This document shows, one piece after another, positions 43,768 through 52,236 of a stretch of DNA of 64,000 bases. The stretch lies in NCBI GenBank assembly GCA_023416955.1, contig JAEZGM010000042.1, positions 124,001 through 188,000 of the forward strand, written 5' to 3'. Position numbers and translations under genes: made by a program. The notes below the pieces were generated by a model. It searched no databases. It worked only from the letters and a program-made list of their open reading frames with translations, and was not told where the DNA came from. The stretch is from Bacillota bacterium (GTDB taxonomy: Bacteria; Bacillota; Clostridia; Oscillospirales; Acutalibacteraceae). The stretch's first letter is position 1. Every line of letters starts with the position of its first letter.

Positions 43768-44625
43768 ATGCCGGTGAAAAAAGGCGGGTTGGGCAAAGGC
43801 CTGGACGCGATTTTTGCGGAAAATGATACCGACCGCAACGCGGCGGTATCATTGAAAGTGAATGAAATAGAACCGAACCGATCTCAGCCCAGGAAAGACT
43901 TTAACGATGCGGCGCTTGCCGAACTCGCGGACTCTATTCGCCAGCACGGCGTGCTGCAGCCGCTTTTGGTGCGTCCGCTTTTCGGCGGCGGCTACCAGAT
44001 TGTGGCGGGCGAACGGCGCTGGCGCGCTTCCCGCATGGCGGGAATTACGGAAGTGCCTGCAGTTGTACGGGAAATGAGCGACAGCGAGGTCATGCAGCTC
44101 GCGCTGATTGAGAATTTACAGCGCGAGGACCTCAGTCCGCTGGAAGAAGCACAGGGCTACCAGTCTTTGATTGAAACTTACGGCTTTACGCAGGAGGAAG
44201 TGGCGAACACGGTGGGAAAATCCCGCCCGACTGTCACAAATGCGCTGCGTCTTCTGAATCTGCCGAAGGAAATACTGGATATGGTGGCTTCCGGCAAGCT
44301 TTCCGCAGGGCATGCGCGCACGCTGCTCAGTTTTCCGACGGCCGAATCCATGCTGAAGGCCGCCAGACTTGCCGCGGAGCAGGGTATCTCCGTGCGCGAG
44401 TTAGAGCGCATGGCAAAAAAAGCGGCGGAGCAGACGAAAATGACCGGGAAGGAAAAATCAAAATCCCGTGTCCATTATTATGAGGAAGCGGAACTTGCAC
44501 TGCACGAGCATTTGGGACGCAAGGTGCAAATCAGCGGAACCAAGAAACGCGGTGTGCTTCAAATCGAGTTCTACGGGGAAGACGATCTTGCCGAGCTGGT
44601 CAAAAGCTTCGAAAAACCAGAATAA
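43768..44625 (+). CDS. parB: chromosome partitioning protein ParB/Spo0J
   Basis: 285 residues. The ParB N-terminal domain (IEPNRSQPRKDF; IVAGERRWRASRMAG) carries the GERRWRA CTPase motif, followed by the ALIENLQREDLSPLEEAQGYQ box and the helix-turn-helix FTQEEVANTVGKSRPTVTNALRLL. A C-terminal dimer domain ends the chain. Binds parS sites near the origin. Confidence 0.97.
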   Translation: MPVKKGGLGKGLDAIFAENDTDRNAAVSLKVNEIEPNRSQPRKDFNDAALAELADSIRQHGVLQPLLVRPLFGGGYQIVAGERRWRASRMAGITEVPAVVREMSDSEVMQLALIENLQREDLSPLEEAQGYQSLIETYGFTQEEVANTVGKSRPTVTNALRLLNLPKEILDMVASGKLSAGHARTLLSFPTAESMLKAARLAAEQGISVRELERMAKKAAEQTKMTGKEKSKSRVHYYEEAELALHEHLGRKVQISGTKKRGVLQIEFYGEDDLAELVKSFEKPE

Positions 44626-44717
44626 CATATTTGGCTGAAAAAATTTATCTGAATTATCATCCCTTGCCGCTTCCGCACAGGGAGCGGCGGGCAGAGGAAT
44701 AAAAAGGAGAATAGAAC

Positions 44718-46004
44718 ATGCTTGATATTAAACTCATTCGCAGCAACCCGGATTTTATAAAGGAAGCGGCAAAAAAGCGCGAATTTGACGCGGATCAGAT
44801 TGTCGAGGATATCCTCAAAATTGACGCGGAGCGCCGCGAAGTCACAGGCCGCGTGGAAACGATGAAGGCCGAACAGAACGCCGCTTCAAAGAAAATTCCT
44901 CAGATCAAAAAAGAGGGCGGCGATCCCTCCGAACTGATGGCGGAAATGAAGGAACTGGCGGCGAAAATTAAGGACAGCGACGCTGAACTTTCTGAATTGG
45001 AAGAAAAGCAAAAGAGCCTGCTGCTGGGGCTTCCAAACCTGCCGGACGAGGACGTTTGCGCGGGCGGCAAGGAAAACAATAAGCCGCTTCACTATTTTAA
45101 AGAAAAACCGGAGTTTGATTTTGAGCCGAAAAACCATGTGGATCTGTGCGAAAGCCTGCATCTGATTGATTACCAGCGCGGCGCAAAGCTGGCGGGCGCC
45201 GGCTCCTGGATTTACACCGGAATGGGTGCAAGGCTGGAATGGGCACTGCTCAATTTCTTTATTAACGAGCATGTGAACGACGGCTACGAGCTGATGCTGG
45301 TACCCCATATGCTGAATTATGAATGCGGCTATGTTGCCGGTCAGTTCCCAAAATTCGGCGATGAGGTATACTGGATTCAGAACCCGACCAGCACCGACCG
45401 GAAATTTATGCTTCCCACGGCGGAAACCGCACTGGTCAACCTGCACCGCGATGAAATCCTGACGGAGGAAGACCTTCCCCGCAAATACATTGCCTATACG
45501 CCCTGCTACCGCAGAGAAGCCGGCAGCTACCGCTCCGAAGAGCGCGGCATGATCCGCGGGCACCAGTTCAATAAAGTGGAAATGGTGCAGTACACCACGC
45601 CGGCTAAGTCCGACGAAGCGTTTGACGAGCTGGTGGGCAAGGCCGAGCGCCTTGTGCAGGAGCTGGGTCTGCACTACCGCCTGAGCAAGCTGGCTGCGGG
45701 CGACTGCTCCTTTTCCATGGCGCGCACCTATGACATTGAAGTCTGGATTCCGAGCATGGGCATCTATAAAGAGGTCAGCTCCGCTTCCAACGCGCGCGAC
45801 TATCAGGCAAGGCGCGGCAATGTAAAATTCCGCGACAAGGACAAGAAGCTGCAGTTCGTTCACACGCTGAACGCCTCCGGGCTTGCAACCAGCCGTGTAC
45901 TGCCTGCGCTGGTGGAGCAGTATCAGAACGCCGACGGCAGCGTGACCGTGCCGGAGGTGCTGCGTCCTTACATGGGCGGCATCGAAGTGATTCGAAATGG
46001 CTGA
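44718..46004 (+). CDS. serS: seryl-tRNA synthetase
   Basis: 428 residues. The N-terminal coiled-coil arm is followed by the class II core: motif 2 in CYRREAGSYRSEERGMIRGHQFNKVEM and motif 3 in ASNARDYQARRGN. ATG at 44718 after AAAAAGGAGAATAGAAC. A GC-rich hairpin lies in the 92-bp gap before it, but there is no T-box core sequence. Confidence 0.97.
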   Translation: MLDIKLIRSNPDFIKEAAKKREFDADQIVEDILKIDAERREVTGRVETMKAEQNAASKKIPQIKKEGGDPSELMAEMKELAAKIKDSDAELSELEEKQKSLLLGLPNLPDEDVCAGGKENNKPLHYFKEKPEFDFEPKNHVDLCESLHLIDYQRGAKLAGAGSWIYTGMGARLEWALLNFFINEHVNDGYELMLVPHMLNYECGYVAGQFPKFGDEVYWIQNPTSTDRKFMLPTAETALVNLHRDEILTEEDLPRKYIAYTPCYRREAGSYRSEERGMIRGHQFNKVEMVQYTTPAKSDEAFDELVGKAERLVQELGLHYRLSKLAAGDCSFSMARTYDIEVWIPSMGIYKEVSSASNARDYQARRGNVKFRDKDKKLQFVHTLNASGLATSRVLPALVEQYQNADGSVTVPEVLRPYMGGIEVIRNG

Positions 46005-46731
46005 TTTAGTACAGGAATATACGAATGATCTGCGCGTCGCCACCTATGAGGTCGGCGCGCAGCAGATTTTACGGCTTGACGTTTTGCTGCGCATGTGCCA
46101 GGATGTCAGCGAGAAAAATTTGGCGGCGCTGGGGCTTGGCTATGAGAAAATGGCGCAGGACGGAATCGTGTTTCTCTTAATTACAAACAGCGTAAAAATA
46201 GGGCGTATGCCGGTTCACGGCGAAACCATCACGATGAAAACGCACCCGCGCGGCTTGGCGGGTGCACAGTTTTATCGTGATTTTATTGTATATTCCAATA
46301 GTGAAAAAATAATAGAAATCATGCAGACCTCTGTGATTACGAACACCCGTACCCACAAGCTGCTTCGTCCGGCGCAGTTTCTGGATTACGGGGTGTTCAG
46401 CCCGGAAAAGATTCCCGCCGAGGAACGTATTTCCAAGGTTGCGGTGCCCGACGCGCTTCCCCTTGTCGGCGAACATACGGTGCGCTATTCCGATCTGGAT
46501 TATAATACGCACCTCAATAACGCGGTTTACGCCAATATTCTGGACGATTTTCTGCCCGGCGGGCACGAGGGGCGGCAATATGCGCGAGTGCAGATCAATT
46601 ATCTTGCGGAAAGCAGGCTGGGGGATACGCTGCGTATTTATGCGCAGGAAGAGGACGGGCGCATTCTGATGCAGGGGATCAATGAGAGGGGCTGCGGTTT
46701 TACCGCTTGCGCCGACATGAAACCGCTGTAA
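45997..46731 (+). CDS. acyl-ACP thioesterase
   Basis: 244 residues, two tandem hotdog domains of the FatA/FatB-like bacterial family. The second has YSDLDYNTHLNNAVYANILDD, with the conserved Asn/His pair. It hydrolyses acyl-ACP to free fatty acid. The gene overlaps serS by 8 nt, so translation is coupled. Chain-length preference cannot be read from sequence. Confidence 0.87.
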   Translation: MADLVQEYTNDLRVATYEVGAQQILRLDVLLRMCQDVSEKNLAALGLGYEKMAQDGIVFLLITNSVKIGRMPVHGETITMKTHPRGLAGAQFYRDFIVYSNSEKIIEIMQTSVITNTRTHKLLRPAQFLDYGVFSPEKIPAEERISKVAVPDALPLVGEHTVRYSDLDYNTHLNNAVYANILDDFLPGGHEGRQYARVQINYLAESRLGDTLRIYAQEEDGRILMQGINERGCGFTACADMKPL

Positions 46732-46838
46732 AAAATGAAGTATAATGCCCCAACCTATATTGAAATATCGGATTTATAATGATAAAATATTAAATTATAT
46801 TAAAAAGCAGGAAGATGTAATGCAAAGAGGAGGAAACA

Positions 46839-48317
46839 ATGCTAAATACGGATTATGCCCAGAAATTTGTCAAAGAAGGGCTCACCTTTGATGATGTTCT
46901 GTTGATCCCGGCGGATTCCCATGTTCTGCCGAAGGAGATTGATCTTTCCACGAACCTGACGAAATCCATCCGGTTAAACACACCGCTGATGACGGCGGCA
47001 ATGGATACCGTCACAGAATCGGAAATGGCGATTGCCATTGCGCGTGAAGGCGGCGTGGGTATCATTCACAAAAACATGCCGATTGAGAGACAGGCCGATA
47101 TGGTTGACCGTGTAAAACGGTCTGAAAATGGTGTGATTGTGAATCCGTTTTACCTTTCGCCGGAACATCTGGTACGCGACGCCAATGATATTATGGCGCG
47201 TTACCGCATTTCCGGCGTACCGATTTGCGAAAATGAAAAACTGGTTGGCATTATCACGAACCGCGATCTCCGGTTCATGACCGAAGCCGATTATAACCAG
47301 CCTATTTCCAAGGTAATGACAAGGGAAAACCTGGTGACCGCTCCGGTGGGAACTACGCTGAAGGAAGCGCAGGAAATTCTGCGCAGGCACCGCATTGAAA
47401 AGCTGCCGATTGTGGACGGTAACTTCAAATTAAAAGGTCTTATCACGATTAAAGATATTGAAAAAGCAGTGCAGTACCCGAATTCCGCAAGAGACGCCGG
47501 CGGTCGGTTGCTGTGCGGCGCAGCAATCGGCGCGACCGGCGATGTGCTGGAGCGTGTTGCAGAGCTGGTTAAGGCTCAGGTTGACGTTGTCGTACTTGAT
47601 TCCGCCCACGGACACAACAGCGGAGTGATTGAAGCCGTGAGCAGAGTGAAGAAGGCGTATCCTGACCTGCAGCTGATTGCCGGCAACGTGGCGACCGCGG
47701 CCGGAACAAAGGCGCTGATTGAAGCCGGCGCAGACTGCGTAAAGGTGGGTATCGGCCCCGGTTCCATTTGCACGACCCGTATTGTCGCAGGCATCGGCGT
47801 GCCCCAGATTACCGCTATTTACGACGCTGCCTGCGCGGCGGCAGAGTACGGCGTACCGATCATCGCGGACGGAGGCATCAAGTTTTCCGGCGACATTGTG
47901 AAAGCGCTCGCCGCCGGCGCCAATGTGGTTATGGTGGGTTCGCTTGTAGCGGGTTGTAAGGAATCTCCCGGGGAAACCGAACTGTACCAGGGCCGCCAGT
48001 TCAAGGTGTACCGCGGCATGGGCAGCCTGGCCGCAATGGGTCAGGGCAGCAGCGACCGCTATTTCCAGCAGGACGCGAAAAAGCTTGTTCCCGAGGGCGT
48101 AGAGGGCCGCGTTCCTTACAAGGGGCCTCTGTCCGATACCATTTACCAGATGACCGGCGGCGTTCGCTCCGGAATGGGCTACACCGGCTGCGCCAACATT
48201 GAAGAGCTTCACCAGAAAGCACAGTTCGTAAGAATTACCGGCGCGGGACTCAAGGAAAGCCACCCGCACGATATTCAGATTACCAAGGAAGCGCCGAACT
48301 ACTCGCTTTCCGTTTAA
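46839..48317 (+). CDS. guaB: inosine-5'-monophosphate dehydrogenase
   Basis: 492 residues. The barrel starts LTFDDVLLIPADS; two CBS domains lie at about 95-215; the active-site Cys is in GIGPGSICTTRIVAGIG; the flap is near GQGSSDRY. Converts IMP to XMP in guanine nucleotide synthesis. No purine riboswitch was seen in the 107-bp leader. Confidence 0.97.
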   Translation: MLNTDYAQKFVKEGLTFDDVLLIPADSHVLPKEIDLSTNLTKSIRLNTPLMTAAMDTVTESEMAIAIAREGGVGIIHKNMPIERQADMVDRVKRSENGVIVNPFYLSPEHLVRDANDIMARYRISGVPICENEKLVGIITNRDLRFMTEADYNQPISKVMTRENLVTAPVGTTLKEAQEILRRHRIEKLPIVDGNFKLKGLITIKDIEKAVQYPNSARDAGGRLLCGAAIGATGDVLERVAELVKAQVDVVVLDSAHGHNSGVIEAVSRVKKAYPDLQLIAGNVATAAGTKALIEAGADCVKVGIGPGSICTTRIVAGIGVPQITAIYDAACAAAEYGVPIIADGGIKFSGDIVKALAAGANVVMVGSLVAGCKESPGETELYQGRQFKVYRGMGSLAAMGQGSSDRYFQQDAKKLVPEGVEGRVPYKGPLSDTIYQMTGGVRSGMGYTGCANIEELHQKAQFVRITGAGLKESHPHDIQITKEAPNYSLSV

Positions 48318-48331
48318 TTTTAATCATTGCT

Positions 48332-48359
48332 GCAAGTGCCGGCCAAAACCGGCATTTGC
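48332..48359 (+). terminator. hairpin after guaB
   Basis: GCAAGTGCCGG pairs with CCGGCATTTGC; followed by GGTTATATTTT, a weak T run. Probably terminates guaB. Confidence 0.55.
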
Positions 48360-48400
48360 GGTTATATTTTAAAATAAATCAGAAAATTTGTAATAATGGG

Positions 48401-48430
48401 TTGACAAGCAGGGGGCATATAAGATATAAT
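48401..48430 (+). promoter_or_regulatory. sigma-A promoter of the tRNA cluster
   Basis: TTGACA at 48401-48406, 18-bp spacer, TATAAT at 48425-48430, about 57 bp before the first tRNA. Confidence 0.85.
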
Positions 48431-48486
48431 AAAAAACGCTCCGTTTTAACATGTTTTTAATGAAGCGCAATCAAATAAAATTTTAT

Positions 48487-48563
48487 GGCGGCATAGCTCA
48501 GCTGGCTAGAGCATTCGGTTCATACCCGAAGTGTCATTGGTTCAAATCCAATTGCCGCTACCA
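48487..48563 (+). tRNA. tRNA-Met (CAT), elongator type
   Basis: 77 nt with encoded CCA. The anticodon arm TTCGG-TTCATAC-CCGAA gives CAT. It lacks the three G-C pairs of an initiator anticodon stem, so it is elongator tRNA-Met. The acceptor stem GGCGGCA pairs with TGCCGCT (one G-U at 1-72). Confidence 0.93.
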
Positions 48564-48568
48564 AATAT

Positions 48569-48643
48569 GGCCCGGTGGTCAAGCGGTTAAGACACCGCCC
48601 TTTCACGGCGGTATCACGAGTTCGATTCTCGTCCGGGTCACCA
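48569..48643 (+). tRNA. tRNA-Glu (TTC)
   Basis: 75 nt with encoded CCA. Anticodon arm CCGCC-CTTTCAC-GGCGG; acceptor GGCCCGG with CCGGGTC. Confidence 0.95.
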
Positions 48644-48677
48644 TTTTTTTATTTGATATTCCGCACATGCGGACTAT

Positions 48678-48754
48678 GGACGCATAGCTCAGCTGGTTAG
48701 AGCGCTCGCCTCACACGCGAGAGGTCATGGGTTCGAGTCCCCTTGTGTCCACCA
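48678..48754 (+). tRNA. tRNA-Val (CAC)
   Basis: 77 nt with encoded CCA. Anticodon arm CTCGC-CTCACAC-GCGAG; acceptor GGACGCA with TGTGTCC. Confidence 0.95.
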
Positions 48755-48770
48755 ATAATTGATAATAATG

Positions 48771-48805
48771 AAACAGGGAAGAGGGCAGCCTCTTCCCTGT
48801 TTTGT
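48771..48805 (+). terminator. intrinsic terminator after the tRNA cluster
   Basis: AACAGGGAAGAGG pairs with CCTCTTCCCTGTT, 4-nt loop, followed by TTGTT. Confidence 0.85.
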
Positions 48806-48825
48806 TATGAAATAAACTTTGGTTG

Positions 48826-48854
48826 TTGTTTTTTATTTACGAAAGGATTATAAT
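48826..48854 (+). promoter_or_regulatory. sigma-A promoter of gap
   Basis: TTGTTT at 48826-48831 and TATAAT at 48849-48854 with 17-bp spacing. Confidence 0.7.
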
Positions 48855-48898
48855 AAGGCCAAATAAAGGAACAGAAGTATAAAGGAGGAATCATTACT

Positions 48899-49903
48899 AT
48901 GGCAATTAAAATTGGAATAAACGGGTTTGGAAGAATTGGGCGGCTTGCATTCCGGCGAATTCAGGAAGTCGGAGAGGAACTTGAAGTGGTTGCTGTAAAC
49001 GATCTGACCAGCCCCAAGGTTTTGGCTCATTTATTGCAGTATGACTCCACCTTTGGCCGTTTCCCCGGGAAAGTGGAAGCCACGGAAGATTCAATTATTG
49101 TGGACGGAAAAGCGATCCGCGTATATGCCGAAAGGAACGCGGAAAACATCCCTTGGGGCGCTGAAGAGGTTGACATTGTAATTGAATCCACAGGATTTTA
49201 TGCTTCGGAAGAGAAGTCGTCAGCCCATCTGAGAGCGGGAGCGAAAAAAGTTTTGATTTCAGCCCCGGCCGGAAAGATCAAGACAATCGTCTACAATGTA
49301 AATGACGACACGCTGACTAAAGATGATAAAATTATTTCTGTTGCGTCCTGCACCACAAACTGCCTGGCGCCGATGGCTAAGGTTTTGAATGATCAATTTG
49401 GCATTGCTTTGGGTACGATGACGACAATTCATGCCTACACGGGAACACAGATGCTGGTGGACGGCCCGCGCGGCGATAATTTGAGAGCTGCCCGCGCAGC
49501 CGCAGTCAACACCATTCCGCATACGACCGGTGCCGCCAAGGCAATTGGCCTTGTGATTCCGGAACTAAATGGGCGCCTTCAGGGGCATGCGCAGCGCGTT
49601 CCCGTAATCGACGGCTCCGTTACTGAGTTGGTCAGTATCCTTTCCAAAAAGGTAACGGCAGAGGAAGTCAATCAGGCAATGAAAGAGGCGGCCGTTCATA
49701 ACGAATCATTCGGATACACCGAGGAGGAGATTGTTTCTTCCGATATTATCGGTACGAATTTTGGCTCGGTTTTTGACGCAACCCAGACGGAAGTCAGTAC
49801 ATTTGGGGATCAGCAGTTAGTAAAAACTGTGGCATGGTATGACAATGAACATGGTTTTACTTCTCAAATGATTCGCACTCTCATCAAGTTCGCAAAGCTG
49901 TAA
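48899..49903 (+). CDS. gap: glyceraldehyde-3-phosphate dehydrogenase, type I
   Basis: 334 residues. NAD-binding GINGFGRIGR at the N terminus, catalytic Cys in SCTTNCLAP, and WYDNEHGFTSQM near the end. ATG at 48899 after AAAGGAGGAATC. Monocistronic, between its own promoter and a hairpin. Confidence 0.97.
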   Translation: MAIKIGINGFGRIGRLAFRRIQEVGEELEVVAVNDLTSPKVLAHLLQYDSTFGRFPGKVEATEDSIIVDGKAIRVYAERNAENIPWGAEEVDIVIESTGFYASEEKSSAHLRAGAKKVLISAPAGKIKTIVYNVNDDTLTKDDKIISVASCTTNCLAPMAKVLNDQFGIALGTMTTIHAYTGTQMLVDGPRGDNLRAARAAAVNTIPHTTGAAKAIGLVIPELNGRLQGHAQRVPVIDGSVTELVSILSKKVTAEEVNQAMKEAAVHNESFGYTEEEIVSSDIIGTNFGSVFDATQTEVSTFGDQQLVKTVAWYDNEHGFTSQMIRTLIKFAKL

Positions 49904-49919
49904 TCCTTCGGAATGAACA

Positions 49920-49962
49920 AAAACACCGTGGCCTGCGGTTAACCGCTGCAGGCCACGGTGTT
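49920..49962 (+). terminator. strong hairpin after gap
   Basis: AACACCGTGGCCTGC pairs with GCAGGCCACGGTGTT; the following T run is weak (ACTGATTT). Confidence 0.7.
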
Positions 49963-50110
49963 ACTGATTTAAGCGAAATGTATTTTTGTATCGCAGCAAA
50001 TGTTCTCTATGCCATCCGAAGCATCAGGGTATTTATAGAGCTTATAAATAAATGCGTATCAAGTCCCCCGGGCAGTTTGCACGCAGCAGACCGCCCGGGG
50101 GATTTTTTTG
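49963..50110 (+). other. non-coding stretch ending in a terminator; possible small RNA or leader
   Basis: 148 bp between the gap terminator and a very strong terminator. It has a weak hairpin CTCTAT...ATAGAG (about 50008-50041). The only ORF, at 49978, has no ribosome-binding site. No known RNA family was recognised. Confidence 0.35.
50064..50109 (+). terminator. strong intrinsic terminator upstream of pstS
   Basis: CCCCCGGGC pairs with GCCCGGGGG and is followed by ATTTTTTT. Confidence 0.9.
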
Positions 50111-50205
50111 TTAAGGAAATCCGTACCGATATATCGGGTTTACCGCAGAGAAATCGCGTATGAAATAAAGTGACTGAACAATCGGGAACCGGTCGTAACG
50201 TGAAT

Positions 50206-50242
50206 TTTACAATTGCTTTACCATAGTTTAATGCAACTTACC
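50206..50242 (+). promoter_or_regulatory. PhoP-box-like direct repeats upstream of pstS
   Basis: Four TTTACA-like words start at 50206 (TTTACA), 50217 (TTTACC), 50227 (TTTAAT) and 50237 (CTTACC), an 10-11 bp period. This is the arrangement of PhoP operators (TTAACA-like, 11-bp period) of Bacillus. A TATACT -10 candidate is at 50265-50270. Confidence 0.6.
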
Positions 50243-50309
50243 TTTGGTTTTAATATGAAGGATATATACTAATTCACGTACTTAAAAACAAGGATTAAGG
50301 AGAGATAAC

Positions 50310-51251
50310 ATGAAAAAAGCAATTTCGCTTCTTTTTGCGGTAATTATGGTTAGCCTTTCGGCAACAGCATGCTCCAGCTCAACAGCAGCAAGTTCCCCCG
50401 CAGCGTCAGAGGCTGGTTCCTCAGCGGCTGAAGTTTCCTCAGCGGCTGCGCCGTCTTCCGCTGCTTCCTCCGAGGCTGTCACCGGCACGATCACGGCTTC
50501 CGGTTCATCGGCTCTGTATCCTCTCGCTAAGGATGCGGCCAGCAAATTCAAGAAAAACAATCCCGACGTTTCCATTACGTTGAATGCAGGCGGTTCCGGC
50601 ACGGGCCTGAAACAAGTTGCAGACGGTACAGTCAATATCGGTAACTCCGACGTTGAAGCGGCGAGCAAGCTTCCGGCAGACCAGGCTTCTCAGCTGGTTG
50701 ACCACAAGGTTTGCGTCATTGCAATGGCTCCGATTGTAAACAAAGATGTTGCGGAAAAGGTGAAGAGCCTGACCACACAGCAGTTGACCGACATTTTCAC
50801 CGCAAAGATCAAGAATTGGAAAGAAGTCGGCGGCCCTGATGAACCCATTACCCTGGTAACCCGTCCGACCACCTCCGGCACACGCGCACTGTTCAAACAA
50901 TACGCCCTGAACAAAACAGAAGAAGCTTCCAACAAGTCTTTGGAAACTGACGATTCCGGCACACTGCTTCAGAATGTTTCCAGTCATAAGGGCGCGATCG
51001 GCTATGTTGCGCTTTCCTACTTAATTAACAACACGAGTGTAAGCACCGTAGGGATTGACGGAGTAGAGCCCACACTCGAAAACGTATATAACGGTAAATA
51101 CAAGGTTTGGGGCTATGAGCACATGTATACAAAGGGTGAACCCACCGGCGCTGTGAAAGCATTCCTTGACTATATGCAGTCTGACGAATACGGCAGTGCT
51201 GTTGAGACGCTCGGTTACAATGTCACATCAAAAATGACAGTCTCGAGATAG
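50310..51251 (+). CDS. pstS: phosphate-binding lipoprotein PstS
   Basis: 313 residues. The signal peptide ends in the lipobox TAC at about 20-22 and a Ser/Ala-rich linker follows. The binding domain has GSSALYPLAKDAASKFKK, NAGGSGTGLKQVADG and RPTTSGTRALF, the phosphate-contact loops. ATG after AAGGAGAGATAAC. It heads pstSCA. Confidence 0.95.
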   Translation: MKKAISLLFAVIMVSLSATACSSSTAASSPAASEAGSSAAEVSSAAAPSSAASSEAVTGTITASGSSALYPLAKDAASKFKKNNPDVSITLNAGGSGTGLKQVADGTVNIGNSDVEAASKLPADQASQLVDHKVCVIAMAPIVNKDVAEKVKSLTTQQLTDIFTAKIKNWKEVGGPDEPITLVTRPTTSGTRALFKQYALNKTEEASNKSLETDDSGTLLQNVSSHKGAIGYVALSYLINNTSVSTVGIDGVEPTLENVYNGKYKVWGYEHMYTKGEPTGAVKAFLDYMQSDEYGSAVETLGYNVTSKMTVSR

Positions 51252-51289
51252 TGCCCCGTTGATAATTCCCAATTTTTTGTACAGGTTGA

Positions 51290-51318
51290 AGGCCGACGGG
51301 AAATCCCGTTCGGTCTTT
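51290..51318 (+). terminator. attenuator hairpin between pstS and pstC
   Basis: GGCCGACGGGA pairs with TCCCGTTCGGTC and TTTT follows. Probably reduces transport-permease expression relative to PstS. Confidence 0.7.
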
Positions 51319-51348
51319 TGCCTATTTTAAAAAGGACGTGTTACATGA

Positions 51349-52236
51349 ATGGCAAAAGGAATGGACCGTGTCTGGCGCTGGCTTGTTACGGCCTGTGGCT
51401 TGCTCATCGTCATACTTACCATCGCAATCGGGGCATTTTTATTTTATAAAGGGACAGGCACTTTTTCCACATATCATCACAGTGTCGCGGAGTTTCTGTT
51501 TTCCCCGGACTGGAATCCGGCGGATGATTTTACAGGCGGCGGGCAGGTCGGCGCAGCGATCTTTATTTTCGGTTCCATTATAATCTGCTTTCTGGCCCTT
51601 TTGATCGCCACTCCGTTCAGCCTCGCCACGGCTATTTTCATGTCCGAAATCTCCCCGAGGCTGAGCACGAAAATCGTGCAGCCCGCTGTCGAGATTTTTG
51701 TGGGAATCCCGTCGGTTGTGTACGGCTGGGTCGGCGCAACCGTGCTGGTGCCGTTTCTGGAAAAAGTATTTCACCTGCAGTTTGGGTACTCTGTTCTGGC
51801 GGGCGGAATCGTTTTGGCTGTAATGATATTTCCCTCTATCACAAGCGTGGCAGCCGACGCCTTAAGAAACGTTTCCTATGAATATCGGGAGGCTGCCTAC
51901 GGCCTGGGCTCTACAAGGTGGCAGGTAATCTGGCGAATCATATTGCCCTCCGCAGGGCCGGGTATTCTGACCGGTGTGGTTCTGGGGTTGGCGCGCGCGT
52001 TTGGCGAAGCCTTGGCTGTTGCAATGGTAATCGGAAAAATGAAAGCTTTTCCGGAAGGAATTCTTTCGCCTACAAATAACCTTACGGCGGCAATTGCGTC
52101 CGATATGGGCGGTGCGACGGAAGGCGGGGAATACAACCTCGCCCTATGGACAATGGCATTGCTGCTGCTGCTTATTTCCTTTATTTTCATTCTGATTCTG
52201 CGCAGAATATCAGGGAAAGGAGAAAAAAGCAAATGA
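51349..52236 (+). CDS. pstC: phosphate ABC transporter permease PstC
   Basis: 295 residues, six hydrophobic helices. The cytosolic EAA loop is visible as EYREAAYGLGSTRWQVIWRIILPSAGPGI, and it has EIFVGIPSVVYGW and GRIAR-type AFGEALAV features. It is coupled to pstA (ATGA overlap). ATG 51349 is 12 nt from AAAGGA; an ATG at 51361 is possible. Confidence 0.94.
   Translation: MAKGMDRVWRWLVTACGLLIVILTIAIGAFLFYKGTGTFSTYHHSVAEFLFSPDWNPADDFTGGGQVGAAIFIFGSIIICFLALLIATPFSLATAIFMSEISPRLSTKIVQPAVEIFVGIPSVVYGWVGATVLVPFLEKVFHLQFGYSVLAGGIVLAVMIFPSITSVAADALRNVSYEYREAAYGLGSTRWQVIWRIILPSAGPGILTGVVLGLARAFGEALAVAMVIGKMKAFPEGILSPTNNLTAAIASDMGGATEGGEYNLALWTMALLLLLISFIFILILRRISGKGEKSK

Noticed and set aside
44626..44717. 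Possible T-box before serS
   Set aside because: A GC-rich hairpin exists but there is no AGGGTGGNACCGCG core and no terminator.
46732..46838. Possible purine riboswitch before guaB
   Set aside because: The leader lacks the conserved three-way-junction elements; it is too short and AT-rich.
49058..49074. Noc-binding-site-like TTTCCCCGGGAAA in gap
   Set aside because: The left arm is displaced by one base relative to the Noc consensus, so it is not a proper palindrome of that type.
49978..50163. 61-codon ORF between gap and pstS
   Set aside because: Runs through a strong terminator hairpin and has no ribosome-binding site.
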